Shown: piece after piece, positions 48,163 through 58,456 of the stretch
How positions within the stretch are numbered: the first letter of the stretch is position 1
Layout: every line of letters begins with the position of its first letter
Assembly (NCBI GenBank): GCA_004380135.1
Contig: QXCR01000066.1
Span: forward strand, 62,001 to 126,000
Direction: 5' to 3'
From: Stemphylium vesicarium
Lineage: Eukaryota; Ascomycota; Dothideomycetes; Pleosporales; Pleosporaceae
DNA: 64,000 nt
The notes under the pieces: model-generated
The model's input: the letters and a program-made list of their open reading frames with translations, nothing else
Database searches by the model: none
Told to the model about the DNA's origin: nothing
Program-made: the position numbers and the translations under genes

Positions 48163-49548
48163 TCATCGGAGGACTTCAGCAACTTCTAGCTTCCCTTTAT
48201 GATCGGCAATTTGCTTTGCGGTGGAGCCTTTAGAAGCACCGCCAGTTGTGCGCATGTCCTTGTTGACACCGTTGGTCAACAGAAATTTAACGGCGTCGAC
48301 TTGACCCGTTTCTGCAGCTAGGTGCAGCGCTGTCCATCCATTTTTGATAGTCGACTCGTTCATATCCTGGCCCTTGGCCTTCAGAGCTTCTAACACTTTC
48401 ACGTGACCTTTGGCGGCCGCCAATAAGAAGGCTGTTCGGTTTTTGTTGTCCCGGACTTGCAGGAGCCGACGGTCCCATCCAAGTAAGACCTTGACTGCTC
48501 CGACCCGATTATTTAGAGCAGCGATATGTAAGGCAGTACGTCCATCGACATTCTTGATCATAATGTCGATACCAGAAACCGATCGGAGGAGTCTCAGTAT
48601 CGTAGTATCGCCATGCTCTGCGGCCAAGTGCGCTGCGGTCCATCGTTTTGGTGTAAGCGCATTGATCGGGCACTCGTTGGTCGACACGATTTCACCGATC
48701 CTAGTATACAGCTTGTCTGCCACGGCCCAGTGTAAGGCATTACGTGGACCTGGGCCAGTTGGCGCTTCTGGTTCTGCTGTTGGAGCCGGCCCTAAGGTTA
48801 TACGCCACATCATTTCGGCACAACACCTTTCGCATGCCTTGTAGCGATTGTTGAGCTCTTCGAGTTGCTCGTTCCAATTATAGAGCCTCATCGTGTTCTT
48901 GAACCACTGCTTTGCTGGGAAGTCGTCGCACAGGAAATTCGCTAGCTGGGCTGAAGCGAACATGATTGCTGTGTACAAATCAATATATATACCGCGGAGC
49001 TTTTGACGAAGCTGGCGCATATCTTCGTCGTCCTCAGGTCTGATCTCGGTACGTTCGTGGCCCTTTGCTGTAAGGACGTAGTAGTCGGAGGTACATTCTG
49101 CCAGCTCCAACATGGCGTTTTTCTCTGATGTATAGATCTCTTCAATCTATAGAGTCAGCATCATTGTGTGTTATCCGAGATACAGTGTAGTGCAGCATAC
49201 TGAGAAAACCATGAACAGAGCAGCTGCAGGTATGGCCATGTAGGGGCCACCAACAGCCGCGCCGGCCCCGAACAGATCTTTAATAACCAGCATGTTGTGC
49301 GCCACCTTGCTGAACCTCTCCGGGCGCTTTTTCGCTTCAATTTTGCTCCCCTGCTTGCTAATGAAAGATAGCAACACCTTGTGTCCGGCATCGGTTCTCA
49401 AATCAAGGTCCGGTTGGTTGAGTCGCTTTTTTAGTTTCGCCTGGAGCTTTTGCATGTGCTCTTTGTTCTCGCTATCTTCGAAGAGGTTTTTGTAGGCTGC
49501 TCTCCACAAATTCGGGCTTTTCTTGGTGGGGGATTTGAGTTTCGGCAT
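48163..49548 (-). CDS. NLR-type N-terminal domain fused directly to ankyrin repeats
   Basis: Exons 49548-49201 and 49146-48163 (54-bp intron, GTATGC..TAG) give 443 residues with an intact frame. The first ~240 residues resemble the N-terminal domain found before NACHT in fungal NLR-like proteins (NACHT_N): LWRAAYKNLFED, a Lys-rich helix, a hydrophobic GAGAAVGGPYMAIPAAALFMVFS segment, and the IYIDLYTAIMFASAQL helix. Where a NACHT ATPase would follow there are instead five ankyrin repeats (for example RWTAAHLAAEHGD, DGRTALHIAALNNRVGAVKVLL, NGWTALHLAAETGQVDAVKFLL). No Walker A is present. It lies on the same strand as a full NACHT gene, 470 bp downstream of that gene's stop. It may be a truncated NLR, a decoy or an effector partner; the N-domain assignment is by resemblance. 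Confidence 0.75.
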
Positions 49549-50019
49549 ACTGAGATGGTTTCTGCAAATACGGCGATAGAAGACGTCAATGCGGAAGACA
49601 GTGAAAAGTTTGGGAAATCAAGCTATTCATATTGCGGATGCCTGATATTCTCGTCGTAGTCGTCTTGGCTTATGCACACAGCCCCGGCCCTCAGCTGCGG
49701 CTGATGCGGGGTCAGCATTGAGCCGATGAGGCATCCCACCCTCATCGTCTGACAAACTGGTTACGCGATAACGCAAGTGATATCATATCAACCATGAAGA
49801 GCATCGGATGGAGGGACCTGTACTTGCTCAGCCTCAGGCGCAGATGCAGACGGCGGAGCACAGCCCGCCCTCAGTGGGGCACTGCATTCAACCAATCACA
49901 TTAAAGCCGTGACAAGCTCAGGGGCTTTCTCCGAAGCGCGACGAACAAGCAAAAGGAGGAGAAGGCGCCTGGCGTATACGTATGTGATTGCATTGAGTGT
50001 AGGCGCATTCACTGAGTTG
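49549..50019. other. Intergenic between the two NLR-like genes
   Basis: A 471-bp spacer between genes in tandem orientation. No gene is seen. Confidence 0.55.
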
Positions 50020-53000
50020 CTATTTTCTCTCGTGTATCTTCTGATGACGCTTGAGGTCGTTGAGCCTTGTGAAAGCCTTTCCACACTCTGCGCACTCGTG
50101 CGGCCGTTCTCCGCGATGGCTAAGCTCATGATTTTTGCGATGAAAGTTACGCGTGAATACCTTTCCACACTGTGTGCAAGCGTGGGTCGTCTTTCCGGGC
50201 TTGATCGCGGCGGTTTTGAACCTTTCCGCCAGGTCACTCCTCTCGGGATGGTACGCGCGCACATGCTTCTCAAGATCCTTGACGTTTGTAAAACCTTCAG
50301 CCCCCAGGCAGTCGTTGACTTCACACTGGAAAGGGCGATTATGAAGATTCACATGTCGCTTGCGTGCAGTTTCATCCTTGAACCCTTCGGAAAAGTATCT
50401 GCAAGTGATTCTCGTGCACTTGTATCGTTTCTCGTCGTCGTAAAACTTGCTGAACATCATTTTCTCGTCGGAAGTCGGATTGGTTTGCGGAAATTCCTCC
50501 AGAATCTTCCGGTTGCGTTCAAGGGCTTTCCCGAGACTTGCTATGCTGATAGCATGTCGCGCTTCGAAGCGTTTTTGTTGAACCTTGTAAATATGGCTAG
50601 TGACCTGCACCAGATGCTCGTGCAACGTGTGACATTCGAACACACTACAAATCTTCTTGCAGTCCTCTACTGTCTCCGTCGTCCAATCGATCTCGCTGTA
50701 ACATGACATGAATTCCTCCATTGCCTCAAACATGCCTTCTAGCTGGGCTGGTTGATTAAGTGCTTCGTCCAGAAATGTTGTCCCGCTATCGACCCATGCA
50801 TTAATGTGGTGCATCCATTTGGCCATAGCGTAGTCTTGAAAAGCAAATTGGCCTTCTAATGCCAGTAGCCGGAGCTTTTGAGCATCTTCGGAACCATCAA
50901 TCTCAAAGCAAGGAAACGTAAGGTACCGTAGAAGAGGGTTGCTAATTCGCATTCGATGGAAGGCTCGTGTATGTCCTCGGTGATTTTGGTGATGTACCTG
51001 GCATGGTCAATGAGGAGTCCAGAGATATTCTCGCAATGGCAACATCCGTTTTGGCCGTGCTATTAACCAGCGAAACTCGGTCTCCCATGACGAGCACTAG
51101 CGAGTTGCAGCTTTTATACATCTGATGGCGTAGGCTTCGGTTGACGTGATCAATGCATTCGTTTTCCACATCGATGGACAATGCCACCTGTATCTCTTTC
51201 CACGTGAGTCGGCGCTTAACCACGCACAACCATCCGAGAAGCTTCTTAGCACTTTTCCAGCCTCTTTCATCCATCGTAGATCTGATACCTTCTAGAACAC
51301 GCGCGTATCTATCTTCAATTTAGTAATTCTTCGAGACATTGAATGCGTTCTTAAGTTATCGCCCATCCTAATATACTAGGACTTACGCGTCGCCAAGTTC
51401 CTTCGGGAAGTTTTCGCGTTTAATGGCGTCTGCAACGTCCGCTCTTGTTGGGCTCGCAAGAAGATTAACGAGAACTAGCCTGGCGTAGAGGAACATCCCT
51501 AGCTTAACCTCAGCGAGATTCTACGAATCATCTGATCAAGATTGAAATACCTTTTGCCCTCTCCACTGTAAGATTTTCGAGATACTCGCTAATATCAGTG
51601 GTGAAATCGAAGCGCGTCGCGATACGTTTCACCCACACCTTGGCATACGCCCGGATGTCGCCTTCGTTATCTGTATAGTTTATCTCCAGAATCTCAGGGA
51701 CTACGCCGGTCGTGGCAGAGCTTTGGAGCCGCTTTCGAATATCACCGTAGTTTTGACTGACAACTAGCACGCGGAGTTTGCCCTGTTCCGTCACATCGTG
51801 TTTCCCTATCAACCCCATTAGGACGTTTATGGTCTGGCTTCTCTCGGTCTTCTCGCATTCGTCTAAGCCATCGATAATAATGAACAATTTGGGGATAACG
51901 GAGCAGAAATCCTCCAACAGCCTCCTTGCTTGACTCAATGACCGAAGCGATGGCTCCCCGCTATTACTGCGCTTGGTATAGCAAGGCGCTAGCATGTCGG
52001 GGTGGTGGTCAAGGAGCTGTTCAATCAGTCCCCTCAGTACTCCGGCGGCAGAGCTGGTAGACGGGTCATCGTAATGGCAATAGAAGTAGCATGTGAAGAA
52101 ATCTGCTTGTTTTGCGCAATCGTCGATGATAGCGGAAGCTAGTATGGTTTTACCTATCCTGAATCAACATCGAACGCACGTCAGATGTCTAGCAAAGGAT
52201 CTTACCTGCACCTGGTATGCCGTGCATCCACAACATAGGGGATTCTGGGACATCCGAGTCCCTCCAATGTTTAATGGCTCCGTGTCGCAGTACCCACTGT
52301 GCCGTCAAAGCGTTCTCTTTCCGAGTTTCACGGTGCTCTTCGTGTTTGATTTGAGGCTGGCTCCCCACAGCGAGCCATTCTTTCACAGCCCGTAACTTCT
52401 TCTCGTGCTCATTCGCTAACGTTTCATCCAGCTTTCGTTTCATATCTGCTATATCTGCCTGATACAAGCGGTTCTGTGCCAGCGTTTCATCTAGCTTTCG
52501 TGTCATATCTGCTGTATCTACCTGATACAAGCGGTACTGCGCGATAGTGGCGTTGGCTTCTACAAAGCTTTTGTGGCGACTCACGCTTTTCAGGATTCCT
52601 GAGAATTTAGAATCGAAATTTTTCCACCTTCAGGTTGGTAAGTAAATCGGTATGCTTCATGCACATCATTCCAAGGGAGGTCGCTCACATGGACTTGAAG
52701 AACTGTGACCACTCTTTGTCGCTAGAGTCAGTTAAAGTCTGCAAAGTGAGCATGGAAGCCTTACGGTTTCCCGAAAATAATTTCATGGCTTGTTGATGGA
52801 AGTCCAGAATATCAATGTACATCAACTCCAACGCAGGTATCATGTGCGGGCAGTTGTGGAAAAGCGGCTCATAGTGGACGAGTAGCGGAAGCTCTTCTCC
52901 AATTTGCTTGTAGGCCTCTAGGAGCTTCTCGAACGAATCTGCATATGTTCTCGCTGTCTAGTAGATTTGTTAGTGCAATCTAGAATTGCAAATTTGTTTA

Positions 53001-53382
53001 CACGCACTAAGAGTAGAAATTTCATTGGCCCCCAAAAAAACGCAACGGCTTCTGCAACGTTCAAGAATATCTCAATGACCTTTCCAAACTGGTTCATGGC
53101 TTCGAGAAAGGATTGAATGCGCGAGAAATTCATCGCAGTTCCGCGATGCTCTTGTTCTCGTTAGATCCCGAGGATTTCTCTGCAGAGCTGGCGATACGTG
53201 GTGTTCTTGAAGGTAACCAGATCGTGACCCGTGAGATGAGCACGAAACTTCGTGATTGCCTGCGTGAAAGCTACTCCTGGAGCATGAGATGGAGGGGTAT
53301 TATGTCCAACGAGCGTTGGCTGCTGAGAGATCACGCCAGTTAACGCATGACTGGTCTGCTGAGATGCTATCGGACTCGTCAT
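50020..53382 (-). pseudogene. NACHT NTPase with C-terminal C2H2 zinc fingers (NLR-like), disrupted
   Basis: The start ATG is at 53382. Exons are 53382-53008, 52957-52765, 52713-52689, 52627-52206, 52153-51551, 51498-51387 and 51308 onward, with the last ending at 50020. The N-terminus carries FLEAMNQFGKVIEIFLN and WGPMKFLLL, common before fungal NACHT domains. A coiled coil follows, then Walker A GIPGAGKT (split by an intron) and Walker B LFIIIDGLDECE, then the AKGMFLYARLVLVNLL arm. The C-terminal exon has four C2H2-type fingers, the last two canonical (CTQCGKVFTRNF, CAECGKAFTRLND), ending HERK. Two defects are visible: TAA at 53161-53163 (ILGI, stop, REQE) and a probable one-base loss near 50930 joining IECELATL to LRYLTFPCFEIDG. 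A 46-bp weak-donor intron could evade the second but not the first. Confidence 0.8.
52421..52546. repeat. 63-bp in-gene tandem duplication
   Basis: Two adjacent copies (starting 52421 and 52484) inside the NACHT gene encode two near-identical 21-residue coiled-coil units, NRLYQADIADMKRKLDETLAN and YRLYQVDTADMTRKLDETLAQ. They differ at a few positions, so the duplication is fairly recent and in frame. Confidence 0.9.
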
Positions 53383-53816
53383 GGTATTGCGCAAGGTCGT
53401 AAAGCAAGGGCGACAATCGCTAGGTGATGGATGGATTTCTAATGATCAAGATGTTTATAAGGTAAGGCGCTGCGGAACCAGCATCTATTGAGAGTGACTG
53501 AATCGGAAGGAAACGCGCATGTGTTTTCAATCTATTCGGCGAGACGATCAGGCAACTAGGCAACTACAACGGTGGCGGAGCAAGGCTGAAGATGCGCGTG
53601 TGACTTGTTGTGCATCCGGATGCGAGCACAGCCCCGAGCGTGCGCCGGCAGAAAATGGCCTTCATCGCCAGTACCTCTCACCCCAAGACTCATACGGTCG
53701 GTCGACGCACTACCTACCCAAAAGTCGAGAATATCACAGTGACAGAGAAGTTGGGGTTGCCATTAGCGTGTATGCCAAGCCGCCAACCCCCACATGTTAC
53801 ATCATCCCCTGCTACC
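53383..53816. other. Intergenic upstream of the NACHT gene
   Basis: Promoter region between divergent genes. Open frames here are short and unsupported. Confidence 0.45.
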
Positions 53817-54205
53817 ATGTCGCTCAAACATCTTCTGAATGAAGAAGACATCAGCGGTATATCTCGAAACGATTGTCAGAGCGTAGACTGCAATGTAAAG
53901 GGGTTTCACAATGAGTATGCTTCGCCCAGTGAATAGCCTTGTCGAACGACGCTGAAGCCTCTAGACTCGAGATCGATCCAATCTTACCGGTTCAGTGCTG
54001 GGATCAATATGTCGGAGAGCTTCTTGGAACAGATGTCATGCAACTTGGTTCTTCACAAGAGAATCATGACCCTAACATGTTTCCGTCTCTCCAGGAAACC
54101 AATCAAGACATCGAGCAATGGGTGGCTGGGGATGAATTTAGTCGTGATTTGAATGATGAGTCCCATCATGGGAAGGCTAACATATGCTATGGAACGGTCA
54201 GTTGA
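53817..54205 (+). pseudogene. Hypothetical protein fragments
   Basis: ATG 53817 begins MSLKHLLNEEDISG, running to TAG at 53934-53936. A second frame from 53939 reads SNDAEASRLEIDPIL and continues with an acidic, Asn/Gln-rich sequence to 54205. A possible 42-bp intron (53895-53936, GTAAAG..TAG) does not restore the second frame. The two halves look like one broken gene but no family is recognised. It could be the decayed 5' part of the helicase gene that follows. Confidence 0.3.
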
Positions 54206-54440
54206 CTCACACGGATGCTTTCTTGCATAAATCAATTATGCTATATGTGGAGGATTACGAGCTGGAAACAGTAGGTTCAGGTGATCATATTGTTGGATAA
54301 CTGCTCAAGTCACTTCGGATGAGAGCAGTAGAATATATATCCCCATGCGCGTGAGACACTAGTACAAAAGAAATGAGCACGTGATCGTACCTAGAGGTGC
54401 TCGAACTCTAGGTGTACTTCGTTGCGACACTATATATTTC

Positions 54441-57400
54441 ATGTCTAACAACTCCCAGATTTTGAGGGCCAAGATACGTCTCAGTGGGAGCATGATAGAG
54501 CTAAATCACAGACTGAACTCGATCGAAACAACGCCGATCAATGGCCACATCAGATTGGTCGTCCTCAAACCTGAAACCCAGTTCGTTGTTGCCTTTCCCG
54601 ATGGCACTGTCGTTCGTGAGGTCAATGCGCAGGCTGATGAGGCATTTGCAAACATCGAGGAGCAAGGTCATCAGCTAGACTTGGACGTGTACGCTCCTAT
54701 TCGATCTATACAAGAGATCATACAAAGAGTTACCAAGGGAAAAGAAGCCGAACTGAGTGTACAAATCAATGTCTACGGCCCACGAACAGGCGCTAAGGAA
54801 ATTGGGAATGGACTCTCGGATCAAAAGCTTTACTTACAGCGGCCCACACACAGACGACACGGCAGCGAATACGAAAATTGTTGGAAGGCTCACTAGTGAT
54901 GAAAGGAAATAACTATAAATGCATGCTGTCTTGGTAATAGGTTCGATTGTCGTGTTCTCTCTTCAAAGCTGTCTCTGCTATATAGGTTGTCGGATCCCCA
55001 CGAACGTTGCTCGGCCTGGTTCGTACCAACCACGGTACACAGCTCTGTCCGTACCAGCGACGGTACACATCTCTGGCTGTGACAATTCCCACAAAAATCC
55101 TCATATTCTTCAGATCCCGGGCTTCGAATCTCTTGATTCTGGAGCCATGATTCCGCTGGAAGAGAATGTCCCTCAGAAGGCCACGTCGAAAAATTTGAAG
55201 AGCGTTGTTGACGACGTTTACTCGACATTAACACGGAATAACGACTTGCGGGGATTAGAGGGAGATACAAGACTCAACACTCCTCTCTTACAGTATGCGA
55301 TATATCTTTTCCTTGGTCTACTTGCCCCCCTTACTCACTTGGACAACTACATATGAACGCGTGGAGCTGATTTGTATAGACATCAGAAGACCGCGCTGGC
55401 CTTCATGAATCAGCGTGAGGATGGACCAATTCCTGAAAAATACAAGCTGTGGGAGCTGAGTGAGTTCGAGGGTGTCCAATGGTATGTATCTATGTATTTT
55501 CGAGGCGCAGTTGCTCTGACTGACACATGAAACAGCTACCGCCACGTCGTTACGAGGGGACGATGTGAGCTTTTTCAGATTTTAAATGATGTCCCAGTAC
55601 CATATTTCTAATGCTCCCAGATATGTTCGATCCCATTGAGACAGGCGGAGGCATTCTTTCGGACGAGATGGGCATGGGGAAATCGTTATCTATCCTTGCT
55701 CTTATTTTCAGGACGCTAGACGCTGCTCAAATTTGGGCTTCACAATATGCGGTCTCGAGCGATGAGCCGTTGGAATCATGGCGACCAAAGACCCGTGTTA
55801 GGGCCAGTTTGATTGTTGCATCTTCCGGTCGTATGTGACGGTCCTTTTATAGTGATAATCGATGACTGATATTGTAGTCATGATCAACGAATGGTTCCAG
55901 GAATTAGAGAGGTGAGTGGCCGCGCTGGCTTCACGAGTAGTCTTGACGCGTGACAGCTGACTGAATCAGACACTTCGATGAGCCTACACGGCAAGCGTTA
56001 AGCACAATCAAATACCATGGTTTCAATCGGAACGCCTCAATCGACAAAATCGCAGAAGCAGACATCGTCATTACTACATACCACACCCTTGCTTCCGAAT
56101 TCACGGGCGCGAAGAGTACATTAAGAAATATAAATTGGTACAGACTGGTACTAGATGAAGGTTCGCCTGTTGCAAAATTTGCATGTGAGCAGCGCTGATG
56201 GATAACAGCACACATAATAAGAAGACAGTCCACCGTGCTGTACAGGACAGTAGCCGAAATGCAGGCGAGATCAAGATGGTGCCTGACCGGTACACCCATT
56301 CAAAACAGGCTTGAGGATATTGGCTCTCTTTTCGCCTTCCTGAGAATCGATCCATTCCATAGCCTGTCCAACTTCCGAAAGCACATCTCTCTTCCTTTCG
56401 ATGAAGGAGGTAAACGACGTGCCGTCGCGACCGAACGTTTCGCACGACTTTTGGACTCCTTGTGTCTCCGCCGAACGAAGGAACTGTTGCATCTACCAGA
56501 CGAGGAACGTCGTGCCAGGAGGATACATCTATCACCAGAAGAACGCAAGCAATATGAACACACCCAGGAGATTATGTTCCGGGCAGTTCGTAATCAGAAC
56601 GGTGTGTTCGATCAGAAGAGTACTCTGGGGATGTTCCAGGTACAGCTACAGCTAAGAATAATTTGTAATCACGGCACTTGGCAGCAACCGTTTTCCTGGA
56701 GTCGCCGCAAGTTACATCTCCTCGACGAGAGAGAGGCTCTGGAAGCTTCCCTTGGACAAGATGGTGAGGTAACGTGCTCAGCGTGCCGGCAGATCATGCC
56801 TCTTTTCATTGGCTCGATGTTCCATTGCTACACAGAACATTGTCGTCATGTGCTTTGCTCGGAATTCATGCAGCAAGGAATTTTAAGCGATCAGGAGAAA
56901 CTGCCAATTCAATGTCCGCTCTGCGCGCCGTTGTGGACTCCGTCGCATGGGTCTCAAGAAGATACCTACTTCCGGGAATCGGGTCGCTCTTCGAAGATGG
57001 ACGCGTTAATGAATGACGTGCTTCCCAATGTGCAAAGCACCAAGAGGTAACTAGTCTCATGTTTCGCGGTTTTCTTCTCGGACTAACAAGTGTGCAGCAT
57101 TATCTTCACCTGTTGGACGCGGACCTTGCAGTTACTCCAAGACTACCTCGCCAAAGCTTCGCGCGGCGCTTGGAAAGTCCAGCGCATCGATGGAGAATGT
57201 CCGACAGCGAAAAGGGAGTGTATACTGCACGATTTCACGCACGACGATCAGCTGCGAGTGCTGATTATGACCACTGGTACTGGCGCTATTGGGTAAGTAT
57301 CCCAAGAATACTGGATTACCCTTGTTAATGGCAAGCAACCTCAACCTCGCAACGGCAAATCGCGTGTTCATCGTCGAGCCCCAATGGAACCCCTCGGTCA

Positions 57401-57681
57401 AAAGCAGCCGGTATTGGTCACACGTTATGGTAAGTTTCGGACGCGGTAATTGGGTGTGAGACAAATACACTGACTTCGTTCTCTTACGCCTGCAGCCGTC
57501 GAACAAACTGTGGAGCAGTTCAGTACTCTGGAATGCAGTCACCATGTATCATGCGTCATGCTAATCTTGGTAGGACATGCGAGCCTTGCAGGACAAAAAG
57601 CTGGAGAGAGCTAACCTCATCAAGAAGCATTCCGCCTCGCCAATGCATCTTTGGGTACCAACCAATGAGGTACATCGATGA
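54441..57681 (+). pseudogene. SNF2-family helicase with RING-like finger (Rad5/HLTF-like), disrupted
   Basis: Exons with good GT-AG borders include 55380-55481, 55536-55564, 55621-55830, 55878-55911, 55970-56160, 56209-57046, 57098-57292 and 57336-57429. Motif I is DEMGMGKSLS, motif II LDEAHIIR (spliced), motif III CLTGTPIQN, motif IV SIIFTCWTRTL and motif V TTGTGAIG. A RING-like finger (CSACRQIM.. CRHVLC.. CPLC) lies between the lobes, the layout of Rad5/Rad16/HLTF proteins that remodel chromatin or act in damage tolerance. Two lesions are visible. At 54879-55095 about 217 bp with stops separates YEN from NPHILQIPGF. At 57384-57392 WNPS runs straight into LGQKQPVLVTRY in another frame, so motif VI (QAxxRxxRxGQ) is deleted. 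The end at 57681 is approximate. Confidence 0.75.
55018..55079. repeat. Two ~30-bp direct repeats inside the helicase insertion
   Basis: CGTACCAACCACGGTACACA and CGTACCAGCGACGGTACACA occur in tandem, each containing GTACC..GGTAC inverted halves. They lie in the non-homologous 217-bp segment of the helicase gene and suggest an inserted element. Confidence 0.6.
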
Positions 57682-58456
57682 ACAGATAATCGTCGATAAT
57701 TACAATTCGTGGTGTTCTGAGTTCGCAACCCTGCTTTACGCCATCGCCGTGACCTCAATGCATGTACAGCGCAGCACAACGCGACCTGCGCATTGCTTTT
57801 GATGCGATCATCAAACTTAACAAGCCTCAGAACCCCTCAAATGCGGGCTGCATCTCCGGTATCATAGTCCACACGTACAGCCACATTCCCGGTTCATGGG
57901 AAGGATGCAGGCAGTACACCAGGCTGACGGACGCCACTATTGCTTAGGTTAACCGGCGAACGCCTCGGGTAACGCCGCCAGTGCTGATACTCACCGAAAG
58001 ACGCGCAACCAGCCCTGGATTGAGAAGTGCTCCCAAACCTTTGCGAGAAGCAAAGCTCCATTTGGCTACGCGACCTGAGTATACTTATGTGTGGTCTTGC
58101 CATATTACCTGCACCGGCTTGCCCGCACCCGTCGCCGTACTCACTGAGCAACTACAAGCAGTTCGTGTTGTCGATGGAATTTCCCTTGACAGGCTGATTC
58201 CCTCTGCAGCTTTAGAAATCGCAGCGCTGTGCCTGTAGAAAATGGTATACAAGTCACGACCCCCTAGTGCGCACTACTCGGCACGCGGTTGATACCCCAC
58301 ACCATCGCGATTTGTATGCAGCACCACCAAAACAACATGTAATATCACATTTTTGGGCTTAAATTAAAGCGTGAAGCTATACAAATGTATAAAAAAGCTA
58401 TATATAGGTTTTCTTAGTGTTATAGGCTGAATAGATTATCCAGGGGTTGTTTTCAC
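57682..58456. other. Intergenic / unassigned
   Basis: Short plus-strand frames at 57762-57947 and 57981-58238 have no recognisable features. The end is AT-rich and probably includes the 3' terminal region of the transposon that follows; no clear terminal inverted repeat was identified. Confidence 0.4.

Noticed and set aside
50942..51060. 46-bp intron with a GTTGCC donor at the 3' end of NACHT exon 7, giving an uninterrupted frame into the zinc-finger exon
   Set aside because: It would replace the conserved-looking ITKITEDIHEPSIECELATL reading with an unrelated sequence; a one-base loss near 50930 explains the data better.
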